Positions 1 through 8,539 are shown, counted from the first letter of the stretch. The stretch: DNA of 19,237 bases from Rubrobacter sp. (GCA_016781705.1 JADDPV010000096.1:1-19237), one strand, 5' to 3'. Numbers and translations are program-made. The notes: generated from the letters alone by a model not told the origin.

Positions 1-42
1 CTGAAAATCATGGTGTCCCCGGTTCGAGTCCGGGTCCCGCCA
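1..42 (+). tRNA. tRNA-Phe (GAA), 3' part only
   Basis: The gene is cut by the window edge. Visible are an anticodon loop CTGAAAA (1-7, anticodon GAA at 3-5), the 3' anticodon strand TCATG (8-12), a GTGTC variable loop (13-17), a perfect 5-bp T stem CCCGG/CCGGG (18-22 and 30-34) around TTCGAGT, and the acceptor strand TCCCGCC (35-41) with discriminator A42. The variable loop and the bases after the anticodon match the bacterial tRNA-Phe pattern. The next bases are C-T-T, so CCA is not encoded. An integrase remnant pointing at this gene implies that its 3' end served as an attachment site. Confidence 0.9.
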
Positions 43-77
43 CTTAAGAAGTACCTGCAAAACGACGAAAAATAGAA

Positions 78-107
78 GGGCTCCGGTTTTGACGCCGGAG
101 CCCTTTT
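78..107. terminator. Rho-independent terminator, probably bidirectional
   Basis: A perfect 9-bp stem GGGCTCCGG (78-86) / CCGGAGCCC (95-103) with an 8-nt loop is followed by TTTT (104-107). It is preceded by an A-rich stretch (68-77) that gives a U-rich tail on the other strand. It would end the tRNA transcript on the plus strand and the integrase remnant on the minus strand. Confidence 0.85.
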
Positions 108-127
108 ACTGCAACCGTACTGCAACC
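107..127. repeat. Two direct copies of TACTGCAACC
   Basis: TACTGCAACC occurs at 107-116 and again at 118-127, an 11-bp period or about one helical turn, between the terminator and the integrase stop codon. The spacing and place would suit a recombinase or accessory-factor binding site (inference). The complement, GGTTGCAG, recurs as a tandem pair at 1911-1926 near the far end of the element remnant. Confidence 0.6.
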
Positions 128-132
128 AAGCT

Positions 133-252
133 TCAGCCCAGGGCTTCGTCCATCGCTCCCGCTGCCGCGTCGCCCATGCCGGGGAGGACGTGAGAGTAGG
201 TGTCGAGGGTGATCGCTATGGTGGAGTGGCCCAGGAGCTCCTGGCATACCTT
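133..252 (-). pseudogene. Tyrosine recombinase (integrase), C-terminal remnant
   Basis: The minus strand reads KVCQELLGHSTIAITLDTYS followed by HVLPGM, an acidic/alanine tail and a TGA stop at 133-135. This is the box around the catalytic tyrosine of phage-type tyrosine recombinases (LGHSxIxxTxxxYxH). The Tyr codon is at 196-198. Only about 39 codons of family sequence remain. The upstream catalytic R, K and HxxR regions are absent, because the homology stops near 250 where a plus-strand replication gene begins. The remnant has no start codon of its own and cannot be active. Its 3' end faces the tRNA, the usual layout of tRNA-integrated elements. Confidence 0.85.
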
Positions 253-275
253 ACCGCGATACCGCCGGCGTAGAG

Positions 276-2510
276 GTGGCCGTGCGCTTCAGGACGTCCC
301 TCTCGAAGTCCGAGGACGGCGCGGACGACCGCTTCCGCTGGCGCAGGGGCTCGAAGGCCATGCCCTATGGCCTGTGGCGCATGGAGCGCGCCAGGCAGGC
401 CGGCTACGTCGTCCTCGTCGAGGGCGAGAGCGACTGCCACACCCTCTGGCACCACGGCGTCGAGGCCCTCGGCGTTCCCGGTGCGGGCAACTGGAAGGAG
501 GAGTGGGCCGAGCACCTCGAAGGCGTCGAGAAGGTCTACGCCGTGATCGAGCCGGACGAGGGCGGCGAGGCCCTCAAGGAGAAGCTGACCGCCTCTCCTG
601 CCCTGCACGACCGGCTGCGCCTGGTCGAGCTCGACGGCGCGAAGGACGTCTCCGAGTTGCACCTGGACGACCCCGACGGCTTCAAGGACGAACTATGGGC
701 CGCCTGCTCGCGGGCGGCGCTATGGTCCGACCTGCAACGGGCGGAGAAGGGTGCCGCGATGGAAGCGACGTGGCAGGCGTGCGAGGAGTTGGCGCGCGAA
801 CGTCGCATCCTCGACCGCTTCGCCGATACCCTCCGGCGCTCCGGCGTCGCCGGCGAGTCGCGCACCGCCAAGCTCCTGTACCTCGCCCTGACCTCCCGCC
901 TCCTCGGGCGGCCCGTGAGCATCGCCGTAAAGGGACCGTCGAGCGGCGGCAAGACCTACCTGGTGGAGCGGGTCTTGGGCTACTTCCCCGAGTCGGCCTA
1001 CCACGCCCTCACCGCGATGAGCGAGAGGACGCTGGCGTACTCCGAAGAGCCCATAAGGCACCGCTTCCTCGTCATCTACGAGGCCGACGGCATGGCTAGC
1101 GACTTCGCCACCTACCTGATGCGCTCCCTCTTGTCCGAGGGAAAGGTCCGCTACGAGACCGTCGAGAGCACCCCGCAGGGCATCAGGCCGCGCCTCATAG
1201 AGCGCGAGGGCCCCACCGGCCTCATCCTCACGACCACGGCCGTCAAGCTCCACCCCGAGAACGAGACTCGCCTGCTCTCCCTCACCGTCGCCGACACCCG
1301 AGACCAGACTCGCGGCGTGATCCGCGCCCTGGCGAAGCGCCGGAAAGAAGAGGTCGATCTCACCCCCTGGCTCGCCCTCCAAGAGTGGCTCGCCGGCCCC
1401 GAGGCCGAGGGCCGGGTCGAGATCCCCTACGCCCCGGCCCTCGCCGAACTTGTCCCGCCCGTCGCCGTCCGCCTGCGCCGAGACTTCGGCGCGGTGCTCA
1501 ACCTCGTCCGCGCCCACGCCGTCCTGCACCAGGCCAGCCGCGAGCGTGACGGGGAGGCCCGCGTCGTCGCCGACCTGGACGACTACGCCGCGATCCGCGA
1601 GCTCGTCGCCGACCTGATCGCCGAGGGCGTGGAGGCCACCGTGCCGAAGACCGTCAGGGAGACGGTCGAGGCGGCGAAGCGCCTCCTCGAAGGCTCCGAT
1701 GGCGAGCCGATCACCACTGCCGCCGTCGCCCAAGAGTTGAGGCTGGACAAGTCGGCGGCGCTGAGGCGCGTGCGCTCCGCCATAGACCGTGGCCACCTCA
1801 AGAACCTGGAGGACCGCAAGGGACGGCCTGCGAGGATCGTCTTGGGCGATCCTCTGGCGGGCGAGGTTGAGGTGCTGCCCGCCCCCGAGCGCTTCGCCGA
1901 GCAGATCGAGGGTTGCAGGGTTGCAGGCAATTCCGGGGGGAGGGACACCCCCCTCCCCCCTCACACGGCTCCGGTGTACAAGAAGGTGCGCATGGTTGCA
2001 CAGGGCAGGAGAGTACACGCCCTCGTCGCCGAGGCGTTACTCGAGGACCTCGCCGGGATCGAGCCGACCGAAGATGCGCCGGAGTGCGTGCTGGTCGGGG
2101 ATCTCGGGCGGGGCTTCGACTACACGCGGCTGAACGCCGCCTTCCGGCGCCTTATGGACGGCGTGGAGTTGGTGGCGCTGCAGAAGAATCGCTTCTGGTG
2201 GGAGTCCGGTGAACTCTCGCTCGACGTCGGGGCCTTCGTCGCCGCACTGGAGTACGCGAGCGGCAAGGAGGCGACCGTCGTGGGCAAGCCCGATCCCCCG
2301 TTCTTCGCGGCGGCCCTCGAAGACATGGGGCTCGTGGCGCGCGAGGTCGCGATGGTCGGGGACGACGCGGAGTCCGACGTGGTTGGCGCGAGGAGGGCGG
2401 GTCTCGTGGGCGTACAGGTCAGGACCGGCAAGTACCGGCCCGGAACTGAGAGCGACGCCGACCTCGTCGTCGAGAGCTTCGCCGGGTTGCCGGAAGCGCT
2501 GGGACTGTGA
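276..2510 (+). CDS. Chimeric ORF: truncated TOPRIM/ATPase replication protein fused to half a HAD phosphatase
   Basis: The ORF encodes 744 residues from GTG. Residues 43-97 look like a TOPRIM fold (VVLVEGESD, conserved Glu49; IEPDEGG at 91-97 stands in for DxD). Residues 200-350 form a P-loop ATPase with Walker A GPSSGGKT (220-227) and a Walker B-like strand FLVIYEADG (264-272). Residues 465-525 look like a winged helix. This is the layout of element-encoded primase/helicase proteins. The N-terminal primase or zinc part is missing: the reading frame and family-like sequence (YRDTAG) extend upstream to about 250, exactly where the integrase remnant starts, so GTG276 is only the first available start. 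After a low-complexity linker (546-575), residues 576-744 are HAD-IIA sequence. The protein probably has no intact function. Whether it is expressed is unknown. Confidence 0.7.
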   Translation: MAVRFRTSLSKSEDGADDRFRWRRGSKAMPYGLWRMERARQAGYVVLVEGESDCHTLWHHGVEALGVPGAGNWKEEWAEHLEGVEKVYAVIEPDEGGEALKEKLTASPALHDRLRLVELDGAKDVSELHLDDPDGFKDELWAACSRAALWSDLQRAEKGAAMEATWQACEELARERRILDRFADTLRRSGVAGESRTAKLLYLALTSRLLGRPVSIAVKGPSSGGKTYLVERVLGYFPESAYHALTAMSERTLAYSEEPIRHRFLVIYEADGMASDFATYLMRSLLSEGKVRYETVESTPQGIRPRLIEREGPTGLILTTTAVKLHPENETRLLSLTVADTRDQTRGVIRALAKRRKEEVDLTPWLALQEWLAGPEAEGRVEIPYAPALAELVPPVAVRLRRDFGAVLNLVRAHAVLHQASRERDGEARVVADLDDYAAIRELVADLIAEGVEATVPKTVRETVEAAKRLLEGSDGEPITTAAVAQELRLDKSAALRRVRSAIDRGHLKNLEDRKGRPARIVLGDPLAGEVEVLPAPERFAEQIEGCRVAGNSGGRDTPLPPHTAPVYKKVRMVAQGRRVHALVAEALLEDLAGIEPTEDAPECVLVGDLGRGFDYTRLNAAFRRLMDGVELVALQKNRFWWESGELSLDVGAFVAALEYASGKEATVVGKPDPPFFAAALEDMGLVAREVAMVGDDAESDVVGARRAGLVGVQVRTGKYRPGTESDADLVVESFAGLPEALGL
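1935..1960. repeat. Perfect 10-bp G/C hairpin inside the chimeric ORF
   Basis: GGGGGGAGGG (1935-1944) is the exact reverse complement of CCCTCCCCCC (1951-1960), with a 6-nt loop. It encodes the low-complexity linker (GGRDTPLPP) between the replication-protein part and the phosphatase part. It lies 9 bp after the tandem GGTTGCAG pair (1911-1926). Confidence 0.8.
1992..2510 (+). pseudogene. HAD-IIA family hydrolase, C-terminal part only
   Basis: Residues from about 576 of the chimeric ORF match the cap and C-terminal core of HAD-IIA phosphatases (the NagD/HDHD2/LHPP-like group). Visible are VAEALLEDLAGI, a GDLGRGFDYTRLN segment, KNRFWW, FVAALEYASGKEA, the motif III lysine in VGKP (669-672), and motif IV MVGDDAESDVVGARRAGL (693-710). 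The family is normally about 250-260 residues. The first ~90 residues, with the DxDG nucleophile motif and motif II, are missing, so no phosphatase activity is expected. An ATG at 1992 could allow internal initiation, but the ribosome site is weak. I infer that this was a host gene near tRNA-Phe whose 5' half was deleted with the right end of the element. Confidence 0.75.
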
Positions 2511-2560
2511 GCGTCTGGCAACCGGGCCGCGATGCGAACGACCCACGGACGCGAGGCGGT

Positions 2561-2576
2561 CTCCGGCATGCCGGAG
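2561..2576. terminator. 16-bp perfect palindrome between the chimera and yjbQ
   Basis: CTCCGGCATGCCGGAG is fully self-complementary. It lies 51 bases after the HAD stop and 56 before the YjbQ start. No T-run follows. It could be a U-less terminator stem or a regulator site. The sequence alone does not decide. Confidence 0.4.
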
Positions 2577-2631
2577 TCGCCGCCCCGCGTTTCGGGCAGA
2601 ATCTTCTGTGTCCTCTTGAAAGGAGTCGCGC

Positions 2632-3036
2632 GTGAACGTCAGCGAGATACCGGTACGGACCAACGAGCGTTACGAGCTCGTCTCTATCACCGGGCAGGTG
2701 CGGGAGGCCGTGCGGGAGGCGGGGGTGGAAGAGGGGATCTGCGTGGTCTCCTCGACCCACACCACCGCCGGCATAACCGTCAACGAGGACTACGATCGGG
2801 ACGTGCCCCGCGACCTTGCCGCCGCAGCGAAGGCCCTCATAGGCTCCCTCGACGTCCGCTTCGATCACGCCGAGGGGAACAGCGACTCGCACCTCTTGAC
2901 GAGCATCTTCGGACAGTCGCAGCAGCTATTGATCCGAAACGGAGAGCCGGACCTCGGGCGCTGGCAGGGAGTGTTCCTAGCCGAGTTCGACGGCCCGCGC
3001 GAGCGTACCGTGCGCGTCGCCGTCTTCCCCGCTTGA
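2632..3036 (+). CDS. yjbQ: YjbQ/UPF0047 family protein
   Basis: The 134-residue product has the full length of the YjbQ (UPF0047) family. The conserved blocks are STHTTAGITVNED (41-53, His43), DHAEGNSDSHL (78-88, with His79, Asn83 and His87) and GRWQGVFLAEFDGPR (109-123). Family members form compact trimers with a conserved His/acid pocket. Some were reported to have weak thiamine-phosphate synthase activity and to rescue thiamine auxotrophs, but the physiological role is not settled. GTG2632 is supported by AAAGGAG at 2619-2625 with a 6-nt spacer. The gene stands alone, in the same direction as its neighbours. It may have suffered promoter changes when the deletion at the HAD gene occurred, but a 121-bp gap gives room for its own promoter. 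Confidence 0.9.
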   Translation: MNVSEIPVRTNERYELVSITGQVREAVREAGVEEGICVVSSTHTTAGITVNEDYDRDVPRDLAAAAKALIGSLDVRFDHAEGNSDSHLLTSIFGQSQQLLIRNGEPDLGRWQGVFLAEFDGPRERTVRVAVFPA

Positions 3037-3101
3037 GCCTACGCGACCGGGAGAGCGCGCGGGGACGCCCGAAAGGGGGTCGAGGAGCCGCCTCGCCGGT
3101 G

Positions 3102-3130
3102 TTTAGGTATCTCGTGTGATCCGGTAGAAT
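3102..3130 (+). promoter_or_regulatory. Candidate promoter of the NDH-2 gene
   Basis: TAGAAT at 3125-3130 is a good -10 box. TTTAGG at 3102-3107 is a weak -35 with a 17-bp spacer. Transcription from about 3137 would give a leader of roughly 57 nt carrying the GGAGGT ribosome site before GTG3194. Confidence 0.45.
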
Positions 3131-3193
3131 GCGTTGCGGGCGGGAGCGGTTTCTCGTTCGGGGGTACGGGTGGAAGCGGCCGCGGGAGGTAGC

Positions 3194-4585
3194 GTGAACG
3201 GACTGGTGAAGGGCGGTCTCGCCCTAGGAGGGCTGGTCTTAGGACTTGGCGCTTTGCGAAGGGCGCTCAACCCGCGCCCCCGGTACGCGCCCTGGGAGAA
3301 GCCCCGTTACGAAGAGTTCGAGAACAAAGTCCTCGTCGTCGGTGGGGGGTTCGGTGGCTACACGACGGCCACCAAGCTCTGCCAGTTAACCAGGAAGCGC
3401 GAGGACGTGGGTGTACTCGTGCTCGCTCGCGACAACTTCTTCACCTTCTGGCCGATGGTGCCGGGGGTGGTCAGCAGCGACATAGACCCCCGCAACGTCG
3501 CCCAACCTTTGCGGCGCGCCCTCATACAGGCCGGCGCCAGCTTCCGGCGCGCGGAGGTAAAGAGTATCGACCACGAGAGGAAGGTCGTCCAGTCCCGCGG
3601 GGGCATAGAGTTCCCCTACGACCACCTGGTGATCTCTCTGGGCGGGCAGCCCAACTTCTTCGGTATCCCCGGCGTCGAGGAGTACAGCCTGACGATGAAG
3701 AGCGTCGGGGACGCCGAGAGGATACGCAACCGCGTCATAGAGCGCTTGGAGGAGGTGTCTCTCACGCGGGGCGAGGTGCCGGAATCCAAGCTGACGTTCG
3801 TGGTGATCGGGGCGGGCGCCACCGGGGTGGAGACGGCCTCGGAACTGCACACCCTGGTGCACGAGCACCTCGCCCCAGACTACCCGAACATAGACGCCAA
3901 TCGCGTGCGCATCTTCCTCATCGAGGGTTTACCCAACATCCTGCCCGAGCTCGACCCTGTGCTCAGGCGGGCCGCCCGCACCCGGTTGCACAACCAGCGC
4001 ATCGCGGTCATGACCGAGACGTTGGCCGAGGAGATCACCGCGGACTGCGTCAAGCTCAAGGGCGGCGGAGACATAGCTACGGAGAACGTGATCTGGACGG
4101 CCGGCAACCGCCCGAACGTCGCGATCAACGACCTCGGGCTGCCCGTGGAGGAGCGAACCGGCATCAAGGTGGACGAGTTCCTGCGCGTCGAGGACCACCC
4201 CGGCATCTGGGCGATAGGCGACTGCGCCTCGGTGCGGGACGTGCGCCAGGAGGACGGCAAGGTGGTCCCGCCGACCGCGCAGGCCGCCATCCAGCAGGGC
4301 TACGTGGTGGCGCGCAACATCCTCGCCACAATAGACGGCAGGGAGGATGACCTAGAGCGGTTCGTGTACAAGCCCATCGGCCAGCTCGTCGAGCTCGGGA
4401 GCGACTTCGCCGTCAACGAGGTGATGGGGGTGCGCTTCTCGGGGCAGTTGGCGGCCATCTTCTGGCGCATGGCCTACCTGGTGCGCCTGAACAGCCCCCA
4501 GAGCAAGGCGCGGGTGGCGGCCGACTGGATCTTGAGCCTCTTCCTCAAGCCCGCCGTTACCCAACTGCGCAGCGTCGACGAATAG
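3194..4585 (+). CDS. NAD(P)/FAD-dependent oxidoreductase, type II NADH dehydrogenase-like
   Basis: The protein has 463 residues from GTG3194, chosen because GGGAGGT (3184-3190) lies just upstream. A longer frame begins at TTG3134 but has no ribosome site. Residues 4-20 form a hydrophobic N-terminal stretch that could anchor the protein in the membrane. The first Rossmann motif, VVGGGFGG (48-55), binds FAD. The second, VVIGAGATGVETASEL (203-218), binds NAD(P)H. Also visible are WTAGNRPN (301-308), the FAD-ribityl motif WAIGDCA (339-345) and PPTAQAAIQQG (359-369). The C-terminal segment, rich in Phe, Leu and Trp (415-455), fits the membrane-associated helices of NDH-2. The family passes electrons from NADH to quinone without pumping protons. 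The exact donor and acceptor cannot be fixed from sequence alone. It appears to be monocistronic. Confidence 0.85.
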   Translation: MNGLVKGGLALGGLVLGLGALRRALNPRPRYAPWEKPRYEEFENKVLVVGGGFGGYTTATKLCQLTRKREDVGVLVLARDNFFTFWPMVPGVVSSDIDPRNVAQPLRRALIQAGASFRRAEVKSIDHERKVVQSRGGIEFPYDHLVISLGGQPNFFGIPGVEEYSLTMKSVGDAERIRNRVIERLEEVSLTRGEVPESKLTFVVIGAGATGVETASELHTLVHEHLAPDYPNIDANRVRIFLIEGLPNILPELDPVLRRAARTRLHNQRIAVMTETLAEEITADCVKLKGGGDIATENVIWTAGNRPNVAINDLGLPVEERTGIKVDEFLRVEDHPGIWAIGDCASVRDVRQEDGKVVPPTAQAAIQQGYVVARNILATIDGREDDLERFVYKPIGQLVELGSDFAVNEVMGVRFSGQLAAIFWRMAYLVRLNSPQSKARVAADWILSLFLKPAVTQLRSVDE

Positions 4586-4591
4586 AGTACC

Positions 4592-4611
4592 GGAGAGCTC
4601 GGCGGCTCTCC
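4592..4611 (+). terminator. Stem-loop after the NDH-2 gene, no T-tract
   Basis: GGAGAGC (4592-4598) pairs perfectly with GCTCTCC (4605-4611) around a 6-nt loop, 6 bases after the stop codon. No run of T follows, so termination, if any, would be of the U-less type. Confidence 0.5.
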
Positions 4612-4670
4612 CGTCGACCCCTTGAGACCGCGCCCGAAAGGTGCTACGTTAGCCGGGAACTTCGATCCGG

Positions 4671-4676
4671 TATAGC
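4671..4676 (+). promoter_or_regulatory. Candidate -10 box for pgsA
   Basis: TATAGC matches five of six bases of the -10 consensus and lies 77 bases before the pgsA start. No clear -35 is seen at the right distance. A second possible pair is TTGAGA (4622-4627) with TACGTT (4645-4650), 17 bp apart. Confidence 0.4.
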
Positions 4677-4700
4677 GTGAAAGGTGGGAGGCAAGGCGCG

Positions 4701-4757
4701 GTGAACGGAAAGTGCGCATCGTTGGGCGCGCGCGTCGGCGGTAGGAGGACGCGGTGA
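4701..4757 (+). CDS. Possible 18-codon leader ORF overlapping the pgsA start
   Basis: GTG4701 opens an 18-codon frame (MNGKCASLGARVGGRRTR) preceded by GGGAGG (4686-4691, 9-nt spacer). Its stop TGA (4755-4757) overlaps the pgsA GTG (4754-4756) as GTGA. The pgsA ribosome site lies inside it. This arrangement is typical of translational coupling, but a frame this short can arise by chance. Confidence 0.35.
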   Translation: MNGKCASLGARVGGRRTR

Positions 4758-5356
4758 CCTTCGCGAACCAGCTCACCGTCGCGCGTATCGTGGCCGTCGT
4801 GCCGGTGATGCTGGCGCTCTACGTGCCGTTCCCCGGCAGCCGATACGCCGTGCTCCTCGTGTACGTGGCGGCGATCCTGACCGACTACTTCGACGGCGTC
4901 CTGGCCCGCAAGAAGGGCGAGGTCACGGCCTTCGGCAAGCTCATGGACTCCGTCGCCGACAAGGCCCTCATCGTGTCGCTGTTCTTCGCGCTGGTCGGCG
5001 AGGGCCTCATGGGATCGTGGATGGCGGCGATCATGGTGGTGCGCGAGTTCGCCGTGACGGGGTTGAGAATGGTGGCCTTGGAGTCCGGGGAGGTGATCGC
5101 GGCGAACCGCTGGGGTAAGGCGAAGATGAACGCCCAGAGCCTGGCCGTCTTCCTGCTCCTGCTCGGCTACGCCGGGCTAGGCGGGGAGGTCATGCTCCAG
5201 GCGGGCTGGTGGGTGATGCTCGTCGCCGTCGCGCTCACCATCTTCTCCGGCTGGTCGTACCTCAAGGACACGCCCAGGATCCTCGCGGCGACCGCAGGCC
5301 AGGACCGCGACGACTCTTCCGCATCGCCGGACGGGCCACGGCGGCGGCCGTCGTAG
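4754..5356 (+). CDS. pgsA: CDP-diacylglycerol--glycerol-3-phosphate 3-phosphatidyltransferase
   Basis: This 200-residue membrane enzyme carries the complete CDP-alcohol phosphotransferase motif DxxDGxxARx8GxxxDxxxD: Asp44, Asp47, Gly48, Ala51, Arg52, Gly61, Asp65 and Asp69. The N-terminus MTFANQLTVARI, the VREFAVTGLRMVA segment (96-108) and NRWGKAKMNAQS are typical of PgsA rather than of other family members. Several hydrophobic helices span the membrane. It makes phosphatidylglycerophosphate, the first committed step to phosphatidylglycerol and cardiolipin. GTG4754 has TAGGAGGA at 4742-4749. The last ~22 residues are polar and may be a variable tail. An unrecognised membrane protein gene follows 5 bases after the stop if its TTG5362 start is right, which suggests co-transcription. 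Confidence 0.93.
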   Translation: MTFANQLTVARIVAVVPVMLALYVPFPGSRYAVLLVYVAAILTDYFDGVLARKKGEVTAFGKLMDSVADKALIVSLFFALVGEGLMGSWMAAIMVVREFAVTGLRMVALESGEVIAANRWGKAKMNAQSLAVFLLLLGYAGLGGEVMLQAGWWVMLVAVALTIFSGWSYLKDTPRILAATAGQDRDDSSASPDGPRRRPS

Positions 5357-5361
5357 AGCCG

Positions 5362-6201
5362 TTGGCTGCGCAGGAGAACAAGGGCGAAGAGCGTCTCACG
5401 CCGGCCGAGGTCGAGTTGGTGTTGAGGCGTGCCGCCGAGCTGGCCGCCCGGCGCCCGAGGGCCGCGGTCGTCAGGTCTGTTTCGTCGGAGGTGCTGGTCG
5501 AGGTCGCCTCGGCGGCCGGCATCGCCGAGCGCGACGTGAGGCGCGCGCTCTTCGACCTGTACGGCCAGAAGACGGCCGAGCCTTTCACGCTCGCGAGGAG
5601 GTTCTACGGCCCGGCGCGGCTGAGGAAGGTCAGGGAGATCGAACGCTCCCCCGAGCGCATACGGGAGCACCTCGAGGAGCTTCTGAGGCGGGATCAGGGC
5701 CTCAAGATGCGGCGCAAGACCGAGGCGAGCACCATCTTCGACTCCGGGGACCTCCTGGGCACGGTCCGCCGCGCTTTGGACTTCTCCGGCAACCGCTCCC
5801 TGCTCAAAGCTCGCTCCGTGGAGCTGCGCGTCGAGGGCGTCGGCGACGGGCGCTCCGACGCCAACCTCACCGCCGACGTTGCGAACCAGCGCGGCGAGTA
5901 CCTCTCTTTGGGCGGCATCCTGGGCGCCACGCTCGCGCTTCCCCTCGCCATAGCCGGGGTCTACGACTGGCTCTACTTCCTCGGCGTCCTCCCCGCGCTC
6001 GTCGCCCCCGCCATAGGGTTCAAGCTCGCCTACCAGAAGGCGTGCGCCGACGCACGCCGGGCGATGGACGACCTGCTCGACGCCGCCGAAGAAGGCGCGC
6101 CGGGGGAAGGACTATCCGAGGAGACCGGCGAAGATCGGATGCCCGGCCAGATCCCGGGCCTCAAGCCCATCCCCAGGTTCACGAGGTCGGGGGAAGAATA
6201 G
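5362..6201 (+). CDS. Membrane protein of unknown function downstream of pgsA
   Basis: I do not recognise a named family. The start is uncertain: TTG5362 gives 279 residues and fits the gap after pgsA, but the ribosome site is poor. A longer frame back to 5209 would overlap pgsA and looks non-coding there. Residues 11-70 are helical (LTPAEVELVLRRAAELAARR, then a segment ending in IAERDVRRALFDLYG), resembling an N-terminal module I associate with other bacterial membrane proteins of unknown role. A middle region (75-185) is charged. Residues ~186-230 contain two hydrophobic helices (LSLGGILGATLALPLAIAGV and a second ending IGFKLAY). An acidic, proline-containing tail follows. The near-adjacent position suggests an operon with pgsA and perhaps a role at the membrane, which is inference only. 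Confidence 0.65.
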   Translation: MAAQENKGEERLTPAEVELVLRRAAELAARRPRAAVVRSVSSEVLVEVASAAGIAERDVRRALFDLYGQKTAEPFTLARRFYGPARLRKVREIERSPERIREHLEELLRRDQGLKMRRKTEASTIFDSGDLLGTVRRALDFSGNRSLLKARSVELRVEGVGDGRSDANLTADVANQRGEYLSLGGILGATLALPLAIAGVYDWLYFLGVLPALVAPAIGFKLAYQKACADARRAMDDLLDAAEEGAPGEGLSEETGEDRMPGQIPGLKPIPRFTRSGEE

Positions 6202-6267
6202 TCGGTCTCTCGGTCTCTGGACCGATCGGGAAAAGGCTGATAGCCGATGGACTGCAAGACGGAGAGC

Positions 6268-6273
6268 TAAAAT
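6268..6273 (+). promoter_or_regulatory. -10 box of recQ, probably leaderless
   Basis: TAAAAT ends 6 nt before GTG6280, so transcription would start at or next to the start codon. No Shine-Dalgarno sequence is seen. A tandem CGGTCTCT pair (6203-6218) lies upstream. No convincing -35 was found. Confidence 0.5.
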
Positions 6274-6279
6274 ACTCGC

Positions 6280-8493
<2,214 letters not shown>

Positions 8494-8496
8494 CGC

Positions 8497-8539
8497 GTGA
8501 CACGTGGTTCCTCGGGTGCTCTAGAATCCGAGGAACCAC
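8497..8539 (+). promoter_or_regulatory. Promoter with a 12-bp inverted repeat straddling the -10 box
   Basis: GTGACA (8497-8502) resembles a -35 (5 of 6) and TAGAAT (8522-8527) a -10, with a 19-bp spacer. GTGGTTCCTCGG (8504-8515) and CCGAGGAACCAC (8528-8539) are exact reverse complements, and the 12-nt space between them ends with the -10 box. This looks like a repressor operator over the DJ-1/PfpI promoter. It starts 10 bases after the recQ stop and could also act as a U-less recQ terminator. Confidence 0.6.

Larger units (their letters stand above)
1..1990. mobile_element. Decayed tRNA-Phe-integrated element
   Basis: The boundaries are approximate. The left end is the tRNA 3' end, followed by an integrase C-terminus and a truncated TOPRIM/ATPase replication protein. 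The right end is where the replication protein gives way to phosphatase sequence (about 1960-1992). No second copy of the tRNA 3' end was seen in the next kilobases, so attR seems to be lost. The content matches integrative elements that carry an integrase and a primase-like gene. The order and the broken genes indicate a relic, not a functional element. Confidence 0.65.

Noticed and set aside
1..42. 3' end of tmRNA rather than tRNA
   Set aside because: The anticodon arm, 5-nt variable loop and GAA anticodon fit tRNA-Phe, and there is no tmRNA-like sequence before the T arm within the visible part.
44..247. 67-codon minus-strand frame over the integrase remnant
   Set aside because: It is out of frame with the integrase homology; the adjacent frame gives the clear recombinase C-terminus.
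1991..2007. attR candidate resembling the tRNA bases CATGGTGTCCCCGG
   Set aside because: Only CATGGT is shared with CATGGTTGCACAGG; this is too short to call an attachment core.
720..2018. 432-residue minus-strand frame opposite the TOPRIM/ATPase gene
   Set aside because: It has no motifs and no start context. The plus strand shows the Walker A and TOPRIM motifs.
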